In this document: in pieces, positions 33,217-44,021 of the stretch
Position numbering within the stretch: position 1 is the first letter of the stretch
Layout of the letters: the number at the start of each line of letters is the position of its first letter
Assembly (NCBI RefSeq): GCF_023612255.1
Contig: NZ_CP063231.1
Coordinates: 2,648,001 to 2,712,000, forward strand
Direction of reading: 5' to 3'
Length of the DNA: 64,000 nt
Source: Luteibacter flocculans
Lineage (GTDB): Bacteria > Pseudomonadota > Gammaproteobacteria > Xanthomonadales > Rhodanobacteraceae
The notes under the pieces: generated by a model
What the model saw: the letters and a program-made list of their open reading frames with translations, nothing else
Told to the model about the DNA's origin: nothing
The model's database searches: none
Program-made: the position numbers and the translations under genes

Positions 33217-33963
33217 TCAATGCACCAGCTCGGCGTCCGCAGCGCGGGCGTCGTCCGCCGTCAGTTTCCGCCAGATGCTCTGCCCGCCTGCCGACTTGTC
33301 GATGGCATCGAGACGTTGCGCGTGTCGTTCGAGTTCCTCGGTCGAGGCGCGCAACACGATCGGTCGCCGCGTGATGACGATGTCGCCCAACACGTTCGCA
33401 TGGCGATCATCGGCACCGGCATCGAACGCGAAGTCGAGGGCCACCTGGCCCGACGTCATTGCGATATAGACGTCCGCCAGCAACTGCGCGTCGAGCAGGC
33501 CGCCGTGCAGATCGCGATGTGCGTTGTCCACGCCCAGTCGCTTGCACAGCGCATCGAGGCTGTTGCGCTGCCCCGGATACATCGCGCGCGCCATCAGCAA
33601 CGTATCGAGCACGGTGGCGTGATCGGCGATGCGGCCGTATTGCGGGCCGGCCATCTTCAGTTCGGCATCCAGGAAGCCGACGTCGAACGCCGCGTTGTGG
33701 ATGATGAGTTCGGCACCGCGAATGAATTCGAGGAACTCGTCCACCTTGTCGCGGAAGAACGGCTTGTCGAGCAGGAACGCGTCTTCGATGCCGGTGACGG
33801 CGCGCGCACCTTCGTCGATGGCACGCTCGGGATTGAGATACGTGTGGAAGGTACGACCGGTCGGGCGCCGCTCGATCATCTCCACCGCACCGATTTCGAT
33901 CAGGCGATGGCCGAGGTGTGCCTCGAGACCCGTGGTTTCCGTATCGAGGACGATCTGCCTCAT
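33217..33963 (-). CDS. dnaQ: DNA polymerase III epsilon subunit (proofreading)
   Basis: 3'-5' exonuclease of the replicative polymerase, 248 residues. DEDDh motifs: LDTETTGLE (Exo I), [12 protein letters not shown] (Exo II), [18 protein letters not shown] (Exo III). The C-terminal tail that binds the alpha subunit is present. It overlaps rnhA by 4 bases in the same direction, the classical rnhA-dnaQ pair. Confidence 0.95.
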   Translation of the reverse strand: MRQIVLDTETTGLEAHLGHRLIEIGAVEMIERRPTGRTFHTYLNPERAIDEGARAVTGIEDAFLLDKPFFRDKVDEFLEFIRGAELIIHNAAFDVGFLDAELKMAGPQYGRIADHATVLDTLLMARAMYPGQRNSLDALCKRLGVDNAHRDLHGGLLDAQLLADVYIAMTSGQVALDFAFDAGADDRHANVLGDIVITRRPIVLRASTEELERHAQRLDAIDKSAGGQSIWRKLTADDARAADAELVH

Positions 33964-34415
33964 GCCACCTTCCCCTTTGCCTTGTACGCCAGGGCCTGGT
34001 CACGCGCGGCGACGTCCACGCGCTCGTTTTCCACGTGGCCGTTGTGACCCTTCACCCATTCCCAGGTCACGGTGTGCGCGGCGGCGGCGGCATCGAGCCG
34101 TATCCACAGATCCTGATTCTTGACCGGCTTCTTGTCCGCTGTCTTCCAACCGTTCATGCGCCACTTCGGCACCCATTCCTGCACGCCTTGCATCACGTAC
34201 TTGGAATCGGTCATGAGGTGTACGTTGCAGCGCCGGTTCAAGGCTTCGAGGGCGGAGATGGCCGCCATCATTTCCATGCGGTTGTTGGTGGTATCGGGCT
34301 CGCCACCGGCGATCATTTTTTCGACGCCCTTGGCGCGCAGCAACGCGGCCCAGCCACCCGGGCCAGGGTTGCCCAGGCAGGCGCCATCGGTAAAGGCTTC
34401 AACGGTATCGGTCAT
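33960..34415 (-). CDS. rnhA: Ribonuclease HI
   Basis: Degrades RNA in RNA-DNA hybrids; 151 residues. Catalytic residues are visible in [15 protein letters not shown] (Asp), NRMEMMAAI (Glu), MTDSKYVM (Asp) and ERVDVAARD (Asp), with the basic protrusion [20 protein letters not shown] at 34415. Overlaps dnaQ; follows the yafS-like gene by 8 bases. Confidence 0.96.
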   Translation of the reverse strand: MTDTVEAFTDGACLGNPGPGGWAALLRAKGVEKMIAGGEPDTTNNRMEMMAAISALEALNRRCNVHLMTDSKYVMQGVQEWVPKWRMNGWKTADKKPVKNQDLWIRLDAAAAAHTVTWEWVKGHNGHVENERVDVAARDQALAYKAKGKVA

Positions 34416-34423
34416 GGGTACGT

Positions 34424-35119
34424 CTAGAGAGTTTCGCGGGCATTGCGGCGGGCGCCGGAGGCGAGCGTGCCGGGTATAGGCGACGGCACCACCGCGGCGC
34501 GGGGGCGCAAGGGTACCGCTGCCGGGCGTTTTTTGCGCGCCACCAGCAGATAGCCGCCGCCGACCAGGGATTCGCCAGTCGCGGTGCCGCCCGTGCGCGG
34601 CCAGGCGCTGCCGACGCGGCGCGGCACCGACAGATCGAACTCGTCGCGCACGAGGCGTTGGCTCCACCACCAGGGCCAGGTCAGCCGCGGGCGCGGGCCA
34701 CGACTCTGCCGGGCCACCCAGGGCGACCACAGGCCCACGGGGTGGATGCCCGTGATGGCGAGCATGCCGCCCGGCGCCAGCACACGGATCGCCTCGTCCA
34801 ACAGGTTGTCCTGGCGCGACGTGGTTTCCAGCGCATGGCGCAGCAGCACCACGCCGAAGGCCTCGTCGACGAATGGAAGCGGTTCCAGCCCGCTGGCAAT
34901 CACATCGCCGCCCAGCGCCTTGCCAGCCACCCTCACCGTGGCCCAGTGGCCGAGCAACGGGATGGCAGGCGGCTCGGCAGGGGCCGAGGTCGTGAGATGC
35001 AGCCCGTGGTCTCCTGTGCAGCGAGACAGCAAGGGCGCCAATACCCGCGCTTCATCCGCCAGCAGCTTGCCGACCTGGGGCGTGGTGTAAATGTCGGGTG
35101 CGAAGTGAGGCATGCCCAC
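34424..35119 (-). CDS. YafS-like class I methyltransferase-fold protein
   Basis: 231 residues. The C-terminal half of a SAM-methyltransferase fold is clear ([20 protein letters not shown], then [15 protein letters not shown]). The N-terminal SAM-binding glycine motif is poorly conserved ([12 protein letters not shown]). In E. coli yafS occupies exactly this position between gloB and rnhA. The Arg/Pro/Ala-rich tail is extra. Whether it still binds SAM is uncertain. Start ATG at 35119 or 35113. Confidence 0.8.
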   Translation of the reverse strand: MGMPHFAPDIYTTPQVGKLLADEARVLAPLLSRCTGDHGLHLTTSAPAEPPAIPLLGHWATVRVAGKALGGDVIASGLEPLPFVDEAFGVVLLRHALETTSRQDNLLDEAIRVLAPGGMLAITGIHPVGLWSPWVARQSRGPRPRLTWPWWWSQRLVRDEFDLSVPRRVGSAWPRTGGTATGESLVGGGYLLVARKKRPAAVPLRPRAAVVPSPIPGTLASGARRNARETL

Positions 35120-35280
35120 CGAGTGTAGTGTGGTTGAACGGGGGGCGCACCGTTAACGACTAGCTAACGAGCAGCCCGGAACCGGCTGATATAGTCCGGC
35201 GCGCCCCGCCCGGTCTTCACACTTTCCCGGCGGCCATTCCACGGGTGTTCGCGCCCCATCGACGTCACGGAGTTCGCCCG

Positions 35281-36048
35281 ATGCATTGGGTCCCCGTCGC
35301 GGCCTTGAGCGACAACTACATCTGGCTGGTCGCCGACGACGAGGGCAATGCCTTCGTCGTGGATCCCGGTGAAGCCGCCCCTGTCGAAGCCGCGTTGGCC
35401 GAGCGCGGCTGGCGGCTGACGGCGATCCTGCTGACCCACCACCATAACGACCACGTCGGCGGCGTGTCCGAGCTGGTGAGTCGCCACGACGTCGAGGTCT
35501 ATGCCTCGGCCGATCCGCGCATCCAGCCGAAGAACCAGATCGTCGGCGACGGCGACACGTTCACCCTGGACGCGCCACGCGCGAGCTTCAAGGTCATCGG
35601 CGTGCCCGGGCACACCTCCTCGCACATTGCTTATTACGGTGAGGGCTTCCTGTTCTGCGGCGACACGTTGTTCAGCGTCGGCTGCGGTCGCCTCTTCGAA
35701 GGCACTCCGGAGCAGATGCTCGCGTCACTGGACCGATTTGCCGACCTGCCGCCGGACACCCTGGTCTGCTGTGCGCACGAATACACCGCGTCCAACATCC
35801 GCTTTGCCCTAAGCGTGGAACCCGACAACGACGCCCTGCTGCGTCGCCGGGATGAAGTCGCTGAGCTCCGCGTAGCGGGAGCACCCAGCGTGCCCTCGCG
35901 CCTCGCCGACGAATACGCCACCAATCCCTTCCTGCGCGTGGACAGCCCATCGGTCGCTCAGTGGGCCGATCTTCAAGGACACGATCAGGCCGCACGCGTC
36001 GCGCGCTTCGCCGCGTTGCGCAAGGCCAAGGACACATTCGCCGCATGA
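35281..36048 (+). CDS. gloB: Hydroxyacylglutathione hydrolase (glyoxalase II)
   Basis: Hydrolyses S-lactoylglutathione in methylglyoxal detoxification; 255 residues. Metal-binding motif THHHNDH (about residues 52-58), plus GHTSSHIAYY, FCGDTLFSVGCGR and CCAHEYT. ATG at 35281 (MHWVPVAALSDNYIW) is the family N-terminus. Divergent from the yafS-like gene across 161 bases; stop overlaps mltD (ATGA). Confidence 0.95.
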   Translation: MHWVPVAALSDNYIWLVADDEGNAFVVDPGEAAPVEAALAERGWRLTAILLTHHHNDHVGGVSELVSRHDVEVYASADPRIQPKNQIVGDGDTFTLDAPRASFKVIGVPGHTSSHIAYYGEGFLFCGDTLFSVGCGRLFEGTPEQMLASLDRFADLPPDTLVCCAHEYTASNIRFALSVEPDNDALLRRRDEVAELRVAGAPSVPSRLADEYATNPFLRVDSPSVAQWADLQGHDQAARVARFAALRKAKDTFAA

Positions 36049-37334
36049 ACCTGCCCGCTCGCCGCCTGCTTCCTGCACTCATTTCTTTGTTTCTGACGGC
36101 GTGTGCCGGCGGCGTGCCGAAGCCGGTACCGCAGGCGGCAGCCCCCACCGTCGCGCCCGTGGCGCCGGTGGAGGACGTGACGATGGCACCGAAGCTGATG
36201 CGCCCCGACCAGCCGGCGGACTTCTGGGCCGACATGCGCGACAGCTTCGCCATGCCGGGCTGCGAAGCCGACCCGCAGGTTCTGGCCTGGGCTCGCATGT
36301 ATACCCGGCAACCGAATCGCTTCGAGCAGCAGGTGAACGAGGTACTGCCGCTCATCGTCTATGCGCACAAGTCGGCGATGAAGCACAGCGTGGCAGGCGA
36401 GTTCGCCCTGCTGCCCTGGGTGGAAAGCCAATATCGGCACGTGCCGGGCGGCAAGAATCGCCCTGCCGGTATGTGGCAGATCATGCCGCAGACCGCGCGC
36501 ACGCTCGGCCTGCGTGTGGACAAGAATTACGACGAGCGCCTGGACATCACCAAGTCCACCGAGTCGGTGATGAACATGATGCGCCGCTATTACGACGACC
36601 TCGGCGACTGGCGCCTGGTCGACGTGGCCTACAACGCGGGCGAGTTCGGGCTGAAGAAGACGATCGACAAGCACGGCGGCCCCAGCGGAGACGACGGCCT
36701 GCCCGATGTGCCCATGAAGGCCGGCACGAAGGAACACCTGGTGAAGCTGATGGCGATGGCGTGCATCGTGCGCGATCCCGCCCGCTTCAACGTCAGCCTG
36801 CCGCGGCAGGATCGGGAAAACACCTTGCAGGTCGTGACCGTCTCGGGGCCGCAATCGCTCGCGCAGGCCGCGAAGCAGTCGGGCCTGTCGATGAACGACC
36901 TGCGCGATTTCAATCCTGCGTATCGCACTACCAAGGGCACCGTCAGTTCGAGCCTGCTGTTGCCGAAGTCGGCCGCCGATCAGTACCGCCTGGGGCCTGT
37001 CGATCCGGTGGCTGACGTCGCCGATGCGGATGTAGACGAGGCAGACGCCGACGTCCCGACCAAGACCGGCAAGCGCGGCAAGACCGCCAAGTCGACCAAG
37101 AGCGGCAAGACGCCTTCGCGCACGAAGGCTGCCGATGTCGCGAAGGCACCGGTGACGAGCAAGACGAAGGCAGACGACACGAAAGTCGTCATCCACAAGG
37201 TCAACAACGGGGAATCGTTGTGGTCGATCGCTCGCCGTCATCAGGTGAGCGTCGAGCAATTGATGAAGTGGAACGACCTGCAGACCCAGGCGGTGAAGCC
37301 TGGGCAGGTTCTCAAGCTGACGGCGTCGCGCTGA
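36045..37334 (+). CDS. mltD: Membrane-bound lytic murein transglycosylase D (LysM)
   Basis: 429-residue lipoprotein cleaving peptidoglycan glycan strands in the periplasm. Lipobox LTAC near residue 19. SLT domain: catalytic Glu in LLPWVESQYRH, then PAGMWQIMPQTAR and VAYNAGEFG. A Lys/Ala/Thr-rich linker (about residues 325-380) leads to one C-terminal LysM domain (NNGESLWSIARRHQVSVEQL). A weaker LysM-like segment may precede it (LAQAAKQSGLSMNDLRDFNP). Translationally coupled to gloB, as in E. coli order. Confidence 0.93.
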   Translation: MNLPARRLLPALISLFLTACAGGVPKPVPQAAAPTVAPVAPVEDVTMAPKLMRPDQPADFWADMRDSFAMPGCEADPQVLAWARMYTRQPNRFEQQVNEVLPLIVYAHKSAMKHSVAGEFALLPWVESQYRHVPGGKNRPAGMWQIMPQTARTLGLRVDKNYDERLDITKSTESVMNMMRRYYDDLGDWRLVDVAYNAGEFGLKKTIDKHGGPSGDDGLPDVPMKAGTKEHLVKLMAMACIVRDPARFNVSLPRQDRENTLQVVTVSGPQSLAQAAKQSGLSMNDLRDFNPAYRTTKGTVSSSLLLPKSAADQYRLGPVDPVADVADADVDEADADVPTKTGKRGKTAKSTKSGKTPSRTKAADVAKAPVTSKTKADDTKVVIHKVNNGESLWSIARRHQVSVEQLMKWNDLQTQAVKPGQVLKLTASR

Positions 37335-37340
37335 GTCGCC

Positions 37341-38546
37341 TTAGAGCTGCACGACGTCCCATTGGACGTCCGGGCTGATGTCCGCTTCGTAGTTCACGCC
37401 GTTCGCTTCGAAGCCGAACAGCTTGATGAAGTCGTGCTTGTAGCCCGCGTAGTCGGTCACTTCCCAAAGGTTCTCGGTAGTGACGTTCGGCCACAGCGCC
37501 TTGCATTCGCTCTGCACGTCCTCGCGCAGCTCCCAGTCGTCGAGGCGCAGGCGGCCTTCAGCATCGGTCTCGGGTACTGCACCGTCGGCGCGATAGAGGC
37601 GATCGTGGAACAGACGGTTGATCTGCTCGATCGTGCCTTCGTGAATGCCCTTGGTCTTCATGATCTTGAAGACCATCGACACGTAGAGCGGAATCACCGG
37701 AATCGCGGAGCTGGCCTGGGTGACCACCGACTTCATCACGCCGACATAGGAGCGCAGACCGCTCGCCGCATGGCGCTCGCGCAGCTCCTTCGCCGTACGA
37801 TCGAGGTGCTGCTTGGCCTGGCCCAGCGTGCCGTGCCAGTAGATCGGCCAGGTGATCTCGGTACCGACGTAGCTGTACGCGATGGTGGTGGCGTTGTCTG
37901 CCAGCACGCCCGCCTCGGACAGCGCATCGATCCACAGGGCCCAATCCTCGCCCCCCATGACGGTGACGGTGTCCTTGATTTCCTGCTCCGTCGCCGGATC
38001 CACCGTGGCCATGACCACGGCGTCCTTGTTCGTGTCGACGGACGACGCGGTGAACGTCTCGCCGATCGTCTTCAGCGCAGAGCGCACGACTTCACCGGTC
38101 TTCGGCAGCTTTCGCACCGGCGACGCCAGCGAATAGACGACGAGATCGACCTTGCCGCCCATCTCGTTGCGGATGATCTCGATGGCCTTGGCGCGCGTCT
38201 CATCGGCGAACGCGTCGCCGTTGATCGAGCGGCTGAACAGCCCCTGCTCGCGCGCAAGACGATCAAACGCCGCCGAGTTGTACCAACCTGCCGTACCCGT
38301 CTTCGCTTCGCTGGACGGCTTCTCGAAGAACACGCCGAGCGTGGCAGCACCGTGGCCGAACGCCGCGGTGATGCGTGACGCCAGACCGTAGCCAGTAGAC
38401 GCGCCGATCACCAGCACGCGCTTCGGGCCATCCGCAAACGCGCCGCTGGCACGCGTGATGGCAATCTGTTCTTCGACGTTCTTCGCGCAACCCACCGGAT
38501 GAGCGGTGGTGCAGATGAAGCCACGGACCTTGGGCTGGATGATCAC
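37341..38546 (-). CDS. fabV: Enoyl-[acyl-carrier-protein] reductase FabV
   Basis: NADH-dependent last-step reductase of fatty-acid elongation, 401 residues, much longer than Fab[21 protein letters not shown] is the diagnostic N-terminus, and the catalytic Tyr-x8-Lys is [10 protein letters not shown]. The family is intrinsically resistant to triclosan. Convergent with mltD (6-base gap) and 28 bases after ppiD. Confidence 0.96.
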   Translation of the reverse strand: MIIQPKVRGFICTTAHPVGCAKNVEEQIAITRASGAFADGPKRVLVIGASTGYGLASRITAAFGHGAATLGVFFEKPSSEAKTGTAGWYNSAAFDRLAREQGLFSRSINGDAFADETRAKAIEIIRNEMGGKVDLVVYSLASPVRKLPKTGEVVRSALKTIGETFTASSVDTNKDAVVMATVDPATEQEIKDTVTVMGGEDWALWIDALSEAGVLADNATTIAYSYVGTEITWPIYWHGTLGQAKQHLDRTAKELRERHAASGLRSYVGVMKSVVTQASSAIPVIPLYVSMVFKIMKTKGIHEGTIEQINRLFHDRLYRADGAVPETDAEGRLRLDDWELREDVQSECKALWPNVTTENLWEVTDYAGYKHDFIKLFGFEANGVNYEADISPDVQWDVVQL

Positions 38547-38574
38547 GGGTCGTTCCTTTGCGAGCGAGACGGTC

Positions 38575-40485
38575 TTACATGCGGTCCTGCGCGATCTTGA
38601 TGTCCGCGCGAGCCTTCAACGAGTCGATGTATTCGAGCGCGGCGGCCTGGGCCATGGCGTCCATCATCTGGCCACGCAGCGCGTCGCGCTGAGCCTTCTC
38701 GACCTTCGACGGATCGCCTTCCACGACCTTGTCCACCGACACCAGCGCGTAGGTACCGTTGCCGGTCGGCACGGTCGCCCACGACGGCTTGTTGGCGACC
38801 GGATGCGGCAGCGTGAATGCCTGCTGCAGAATGGCCGGCGGGACGTCAGTGATGGCGCCGATCTTGTTGCGATCCAGACCCGTGAGGCTGCGTACCGGCG
38901 CCTTCGTCAGGCTGGCGATGTCACCGCCCTTGGCGAGCTGCGCGACGAGTTCGTCGGCCTGCTTCTTCGCCAGCGCATCCACGCGCTCGTCGAGGATGCG
39001 CTGGCGCACGCTGTCCTTGACGTCTGCCAGCGCCTTCGGCGCGGCCGGATTGTGCTTGGCGAGGTGCATGACCACAGCATCGCCCTTGCCGACCTGAACC
39101 AGCGAAGAGTTGTTGCCCTGGTTAAGCACGTCGTCGGCGAACGCGGCCTGCACGAACTTCGGATCGTCCGGAATGCCGGCACCACCGTCACGGCTGAACA
39201 GCGGCGAGGTCTTGATCTCGAGACCAAGCTCCTTCGCAGCCGGTTCTAGCGAGCCCGGGTTGCGTTCGGCAAGATCGCCGAGCTGACCGGCGCGCTCGTT
39301 GTACAGGCGCTCGCCTTCGTTCTTCGCCCAATCGGCGGCGAGCTGGCTGCGCACTTCGTCGAACGGCTTCGCGTCGCCTTCGCGGGCATCGCGCAGCCAG
39401 ATGATGTGATAACCCTCTTCCGGCGACAGCACGGGTTCCTTGGTGATTTCGCCCTTCTTCATGCCGAACAGCGCGGTATCGAACGCCGGGTTCGCCACGC
39501 CTTTCTCCAGCCAGCCGAGATCGCCGCCACCGCGCTTGGAACCCAGGTCGTCCGAATTCTCGGCGGCGAGCTTGGCGAAGTTCTCGGGCGTGGCTTCCGC
39601 CGCGATCTTCTTGGCCTTGTCGAGCGCGGCCTTCTGCTGCTCGGGCGTGGCGTTCTTCGGCACGTTGATGAGGATGTGCGAAGCCTCGCGCTGCTCCGGC
39701 TGCGCGTAGCGCTGCTTGAACTTGTCGTAGAACTCGTGAAGCTGCGCGTCGGTCGGTTCGCCGAGCTTGAGGTCGGACTGCTTCACTTCGAGGTACTGCA
39801 CCGAGACCTGCTCGGGCGTGGTGTAGTCGGCGATGTGCGACTTGTAGAACGCTTCGATCTCCGCGTCGGGCACGTTCGCATCGGTGAGCGACGGTCGCGG
39901 GAGTTCTACGAAACGCAGGTCGCGCTGCTGCAGGCGCAGGCGAAAGAACGTATCCACGTCGGCATCGCTCACCAGCGTGGTGTTGGAAATCGCGCTCGGA
40001 ATGAGCTGCGTGGCAAGCGACGCACGCACCTTGGCCTCGTACATGGCGGGGCTCATGCCCTGCATCGAGAGGATGGCGCGATAGGCCTCCGGGCTGAACT
40101 GCCCGTTGACCTGGAAGCCTGGATCGCCACCGATGGCGGCACGCACGCTGGCATCGGAAACGGTGAGACCCAGATCGCTGTTCGCCTGCAGGAGCAACTG
40201 CTGGCTGATCATGCCGTCGAGTACGCGCTGCTTGAGCTCAGGCTTTTCGAGGTCTGCGGCCGTGAACGGCGAACGCGGATCCTGCGCGGCCTGCTGGCGC
40301 AATTCGTTCAAGCGTTGCTGCCAATCCTGCTGCGAGATCTCGTGATCTCCCACCTTCGCAACGTACGTATCGACGCGCGATACGAAGTACGACTCGATGC
40401 CGAAGAACGCGACGGCGAAAACGCAGACGCCGAGCACGATGGCGGCGGGCCAGCCGTGGATCTTGTTACGCAGGGCTTGCAGCAT
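38575..40485 (-). CDS. ppiD: Periplasmic folding chaperone PpiD (SurA/parvulin type)
   Basis: 636 residues. One N-terminal membrane anchor (about residues 11-35, [18 protein letters not shown]), a SurA-like N domain, a parvulin-type PPIase domain (about 265-370, starting SHILINV), and a long C-terminal region. It helps fold exported proteins at the inner membrane. ATG at 40485 chosen; upstream codons overlap a hairpin. Downstream of hupB across two tRNAs, like the lon-hupB-ppiD order elsewhere. Confidence 0.93.
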   Translation of the reverse strand: MLQALRNKIHGWPAAIVLGVCVFAVAFFGIESYFVSRVDTYVAKVGDHEISQQDWQQRLNELRQQAAQDPRSPFTAADLEKPELKQRVLDGMISQQLLLQANSDLGLTVSDASVRAAIGGDPGFQVNGQFSPEAYRAILSMQGMSPAMYEAKVRASLATQLIPSAISNTTLVSDADVDTFFRLRLQQRDLRFVELPRPSLTDANVPDAEIEAFYKSHIADYTTPEQVSVQYLEVKQSDLKLGEPTDAQLHEFYDKFKQRYAQPEQREASHILINVPKNATPEQQKAALDKAKKIAAEATPENFAKLAAENSDDLGSKRGGGDLGWLEKGVANPAFDTALFGMKKGEITKEPVLSPEEGYHIIWLRDAREGDAKPFDEVRSQLAADWAKNEGERLYNERAGQLGDLAERNPGSLEPAAKELGLEIKTSPLFSRDGGAGIPDDPKFVQAAFADDVLNQGNNSSLVQVGKGDAVVMHLAKHNPAAPKALADVKDSVRQRILDERVDALAKKQADELVAQLAKGGDIASLTKAPVRSLTGLDRNKIGAITDVPPAILQQAFTLPHPVANKPSWATVPTGNGTYALVSVDKVVEGDPSKVEKAQRDALRGQMMDAMAQAAALEYIDSLKARADIKIAQDRM

Positions 40486-40504
40486 GATGCGACTCGCAGG
40501 GTTG

Positions 40505-40528
40505 CGCCGGTAAAACTCCTTACCGGCG
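40505..40528 (-). other. Hairpin in the ppiD leader
   Basis: CGCCGGTAA and TTACCGGCG form a 9-bp stem with loop AACTCC. It lies about 20 bases before the ppiD start codon; AAGGAG sits in the stem-loop on the minus strand but is too far from the ATG to be its ribosome-binding site. Role unknown. Confidence 0.4.
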
Positions 40529-40537
40529 TTAGACAAA

Positions 40538-40564
40538 GCAAAGGCGCCACGCGGGCGCCTTTGC
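40538..40564 (-). terminator. Terminator after tRNA-Asp
   Basis: GCAAAGGCGCC and GGCGCCTTTGC form an 11-bp perfect stem with a 5-base loop; on the minus strand TTTGTCT follows. It ends the tRNA-Val/tRNA-Asp transcript. Confidence 0.8.
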
Positions 40565-40571
40565 GGACCAA

Positions 40572-40648
40572 TGGCGGAGTGGACGGGACTCGAACCCGCG
40601 ACCTCCGGCGTGACAGGCCAGCATTCTAACCGACTGAACTACCACTCC
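40572..40648 (-). tRNA. tRNA-Asp (anticodon GTC)
   Basis: 77 bases with CCA encoded. Acceptor GGAGTGG/CCACTCC; anticodon loop CTGTCAC between CTGGC and GCCGG; T-arm GCGGGTTCGAGTCCCGT. Confidence 0.97.
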
Positions 40649-40657
40649 ACTTTCCGT

Positions 40658-40732
40658 TGGTGGGTGCTGAGGGGATCGAACCCCCGACCAGCGCCGTGTA
40701 AAGGCGACGCTCTACCGCTGAGCTAAGCACCC
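40658..40732 (-). tRNA. tRNA-Val (anticodon TAC)
   Basis: 75 bases with CCA encoded. Acceptor GGGTGCT/AGCACCC; anticodon loop TTTACAC between TCGCC and GGCGC; T-arm GGGGGTTCGATCCCCTC. Nine bases upstream of tRNA-Asp on the same strand. Confidence 0.97.
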
Positions 40733-40747
40733 CTACGGTAAGACCAG

Positions 40748-41020
40748 TTAGTTTACGTGATCCTTGAGCGCCTTGCCAGCCGTGAAGGCCGGAACCTTGG
40801 ACGCCGGGATCTTGATCTCTTCGTTCGTACGCGGGTTGCGGCCGGTACGGGCAGCGCGGCTGCGCACCTTGAACGTACCGAAGCCGACGACGGCGACGTC
40901 GTCACCCTTCTTGAGGGCATCCTTCACCGCTTCGATGAGGCCCTGCAGAGCGCGGCCAGCGTCGGCCTTCGACAGTTCGGCCTTTTCGGCGATGGCGTCG
41001 ATGAGCTCGGATTTGTTCAT
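40748..41020 (-). CDS. hupB: DNA-binding protein HU-beta
   Basis: Histone-like nucleoid protein, 90 residues, [20 protein letters not shown]. The DNA-wrapping arm contains [20 protein letters not shown] with the intercalating Pro. ATG at 41020 with GGAG upstream. It lies between lon and the tRNA pair, the usual lon-hupB neighbourhood. Confidence 0.97.
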   Translation of the reverse strand: MNKSELIDAIAEKAELSKADAGRALQGLIEAVKDALKKGDDVAVVGFGTFKVRSRAARTGRNPRTNEEIKIPASKVPAFTAGKALKDHVN

Positions 41021-41164
41021 TACGTAACTCCCTTCAAAGGTAATTCGAATCGCCGGACGGCGATCCTTCACGAGAAGACTTCGGGCTGCTGATGCCGCCC
41101 GGGGACAACAAGGCAACCCCGCGATCCAGGGCGCCCTTGCGGCGCGGGCGATGGCGGTGTGGCC

Positions 41165-41193
41165 TTTATACCAGTGCCCCCCAACCATCGCAA
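41165..41193 (-). promoter_or_regulatory. Probable hupB promoter
   Basis: Minus-strand TTGCGA (41188-41193) and TATAAA (41165-41170) with a 17-base spacer, placed about 140 bases before the hupB start. The remainder of the 41021-41300 gap holds nothing else convincing. Confidence 0.6.
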
Positions 41194-41300
41194 TACAAGC
41201 AATACCAAGGCTTTCAGCTTGAAGCATGGACTTCGGAGGCTTGCGCGAATGCCGAAAAAGCATTATCGCGAATGCTCCGTGACAGGACGACGAAAACGAA

Positions 41301-41324
41301 AAGGGCGCACACAAGTGCGCCCTT
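41301..41324 (-). terminator. Terminator after lon
   Basis: AAGGGCGCAC and GTGCGCCCTT form a 10-bp perfect stem with loop ACAA; on the minus strand it continues TTCGTTTTCG. It lies 26 bases after the lon stop. Confidence 0.88.
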
Positions 41325-41349
41325 GTTCGTGTGGTTGAACGATGAACAA

Positions 41350-43848
41350 TCAGTGCGTGAGCGACGGCGAGGCCTTGCCCTTGCGCTTGCCCTGCCCCTT
41401 CGGCACCTCGACGACATTGCCGCCGTCAGTTGCTGCCTTCGGCCCCAGCGGGCGTTCGAGAGCGAGGTCGAGCACTTCGTCGATCCACTTCACCGCATGG
41501 ATGTCGAGCGAGCTGGTGATGTTCTCCGGCAGGTCCACGAGATCCTTCCGGTTTTCTTCCGGAATGATCACTGTGGTGATGCCGCCGCGATGCGCCGCAA
41601 GCAGTTTCTCCTTGAGGCCACCGATCGGCAGCACGCGACCACGCAGCGTGATCTCACCCGTCATCGCCACCTCGGAGCGCACCGGCACCTTGGTGAGCGC
41701 GGAGACGAGCGCCGTGCACATCGCGATACCCGCGCTCGGACCGTCCTTCGGCGTGGCGCCTTCGGGCACGTGGATGTGGATGTCGAGCTTCTCGTGGAAG
41801 TCCGGCTCGATACCCAGGCCCGCTGCGCGTGCGCGCACAACGCTGAGCGCCGCCTGGATCGATTCCTTCATCACATCGCCCAGCTGGCCCGTATGCACCA
41901 GCCTGCCTTTACCCGGCACCACCGATGCCTCGATGCTCAGCAGATCGCCGCCCACCTGCGTCCATGCGAGACCGGTAACCAGACCCACCTCGTTCTGCTG
42001 TTCCGCACGACCGAAGTCGAAGCGGCGCACGCCGAGGTAATGATCGAGATTGCTACCATCGACGCGAACGTGATCGGGCGCGAGCGCCTTACCCTTGCGC
42101 GCCGTCTTGGCAACCTTCGCCTTCGCATGTGCGGGCACGGTACCGAGAGCGATCTCCTTCACCACCTTGCGGCAGATCTTCGAGATTTCGCGCTCGAGAT
42201 TGCGCACACCGGATTCACGCGTGTAATAGCGCACGATGTCACGCAGCGCATCCTCCGCGATCGCCAGCTCTTCCGCCTTCAGGCCATTGGCCTTGAGCTG
42301 TTTCGGCAGCAGGTACTTCTGCGCGATGTTGAGCTTCTCGTCCTCGGTGTAACCGGGGATGCGAATGACTTCCATGCGATCGAGCAGCGGCCCCGGAATA
42401 TTCAGCGAGTTCGCCGTGGCGATCCACATCACCTCGGAGAGATCGAGATCCACTTCGAGATAGTGATCGTTGAACGCGTTGTTCTGCTCCGGATCGAGCA
42501 CTTCGAGCAGCGCGGACGACGGATCGCCGCGGAAGTCCATCGACATCTTGTCGATCTCGTCGAGCACGAACAGCGGGTTCTTCGTGCCGACCTTGTTGAG
42601 GTTCTGCACGATGCGTCCCGGCATCGAACCGATGTAGGTACGGCGATGGCCGCGGATTTCCGCTTCGTCACGTACGCCGCCCAGGCTCATGCGGACGAAC
42701 TTGCGATTGGTCGCCTTCGCGATCGACTGGCCGAGCGACGTCTTGCCCACGCCAGGCGGACCGACAAGGCACAGGATCGGGCCCTTCATCGTGTTCACTC
42801 GCTGCTGGACCGCGAGGTATTCGAGGATGCGCTCCTTGACCTTCTCCAGGCCAAAGTGATCGGCGTCAAGGGTTTCCTGGGCCAGCGCGAGATCCTTACG
42901 AACCTTGCTGCGCTTTTTCCAGGGCACGCCGACGACCCAGTCGAGGTAGTTGCGCACGACCGTCGCTTCGGCAGACATCGGCGACATCTGCTTGAGCTTG
43001 TTGAATTCCTGGCGCGCCTTTGCGAGCACGGCCTTGGGCATACCGGCCGCATCGATCTTCTTCTGCAGTTCCTCGATCTCGTTCGCGCCTTCCTCACCCT
43101 CACCCAGCTCCTTCTGGATGGCCTTCATCTGCTCGTTGAGGTAGTACTCGCGCTGGCTCTTCTCCATCTGCGACTTGACGCGACCGCGGATGCGCTTCTC
43201 GACCTGCTGGAGATCCATTTCGCCATCGACGAGGCCGATCAGCAGTTCGAGACGCTGACCGACGTCAGCGGTTTCGAGCACGCGCTGCTTGTCCGCCATA
43301 CGCACGGAAAGATGCGCCGCGATGGAGTCGGCAAGCCGCGACGGATCGTCGATGCCCGAGAGCGTGGCGAGGATTTCCGGCGGAAGCTTGCGGCTCTGCT
43401 TCACCAGCTGTTCGAACAGCGACACGAGCGAGCGCGACACGACGTCCAGCTCGCGTTCGTTGTTGCTATAGATCGGTTCGATGACGCGTGCGCGGCCGCT
43501 CATCATGCCGGCTTCGTCTTCGAAGGCGTCGACCTGCACGCGCGACTGCCCCTCGACCAGCACCTTCACGGTGCCATCGGGCAACTTCAGCAACTGCAGG
43601 ACACCCGCCAGCGTCCCCACGTTATGCAGGTCGGCAATGGTGGGATCGTCGATGTCGGGGCTCTTCTGCGCCACGAGCAGGATCTGCCGCTCGCCTTCCA
43701 TGGCCCGCTCCAGCGCGCGCATGGACTTGTCGCGACCCACGAACAGCGGAATGACCATGTGCGGATAGACGACGACGTCTCGCAGAGGCAGGACCGGCAA
43801 CAGGTCCAGCTCGGATCCGATCGGGGTTTGGCTGCGATTCTTCGCCAT
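41350..43848 (-). CDS. lon: ATP-dependent protease La (Lon)
   Basis: Cytoplasmic AAA+ serine protease degrading misfolded and regulatory proteins. 832 residues from the ATG at 43848, somewhat longer than E. coli Lon (784) owing to a charged C-terminal tail and an insert near [19 protein letters not shown]-domain ([15 protein letters not shown]), Walker [12 protein letters not shown], Walker [10 protein letters not shown], catalytic Ser705 in PKDGPSAG with its Lys partner in the following domain. Part of tig-clpP-clpX-lon-hupB. Confidence 0.97.
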   Translation of the reverse strand: MAKNRSQTPIGSELDLLPVLPLRDVVVYPHMVIPLFVGRDKSMRALERAMEGERQILLVAQKSPDIDDPTIADLHNVGTLAGVLQLLKLPDGTVKVLVEGQSRVQVDAFEDEAGMMSGRARVIEPIYSNNERELDVVSRSLVSLFEQLVKQSRKLPPEILATLSGIDDPSRLADSIAAHLSVRMADKQRVLETADVGQRLELLIGLVDGEMDLQQVEKRIRGRVKSQMEKSQREYYLNEQMKAIQKELGEGEEGANEIEELQKKIDAAGMPKAVLAKARQEFNKLKQMSPMSAEATVVRNYLDWVVGVPWKKRSKVRKDLALAQETLDADHFGLEKVKERILEYLAVQQRVNTMKGPILCLVGPPGVGKTSLGQSIAKATNRKFVRMSLGGVRDEAEIRGHRRTYIGSMPGRIVQNLNKVGTKNPLFVLDEIDKMSMDFRGDPSSALLEVLDPEQNNAFNDHYLEVDLDLSEVMWIATANSLNIPGPLLDRMEVIRIPGYTEDEKLNIAQKYLLPKQLKANGLKAEELAIAEDALRDIVRYYTRESGVRNLEREISKICRKVVKEIALGTVPAHAKAKVAKTARKGKALAPDHVRVDGSNLDHYLGVRRFDFGRAEQQNEVGLVTGLAWTQVGGDLLSIEASVVPGKGRLVHTGQLGDVMKESIQAALSVVRARAAGLGIEPDFHEKLDIHIHVPEGATPKDGPSAGIAMCTALVSALTKVPVRSEVAMTGEITLRGRVLPIGGLKEKLLAAHRGGITTVIIPEENRKDLVDLPENITSSLDIHAVKWIDEVLDLALERPLGPKAATDGGNVVEVPKGQGKRKGKASPSLTH

Positions 43849-43966
43849 GTGCTTGGGGTTTCCCTCGGATGGATGGGGCGCGACTCGACACTGCGCCGGA
43901 GCCGCCATACACGTCAAGTGGTGGTTCGCAAAGGACCGATCAAGAGCGCAGCCCCACAAGAAAAAA

Positions 43967-43996
43967 CGGCCCCGGCGTCATGAGACGCCAGGGCCG
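43967..43996 (-). terminator. Terminator after clpX
   Basis: A 13-bp stem with one mismatch and loop ATGA; on the minus strand it is followed by TTTTTT (43961-43966). It separates clpX from lon, so lon probably has its own promoter. Confidence 0.88.
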
Positions 43997-44021
43997 CCGG
44001 AGTCGCTCTTGCGGGACGCAA

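Noticed and set aside
35985-37259. 424-codon open frame opposite mltD
   Set aside because: Shadow of mltD; composition is typical of antisense translation.
43849-43960. Heat-shock sigma32 promoter for lon
   Set aside because: CTTGAC and CCCCAT elements are present but about 33 bases apart, outside the accepted spacing.
41092-43983. 963-codon open frame opposite lon
   Set aside because: The longest frame in the window, but it is antisense to all of Lon, has no family motif and reflects codon bias only.
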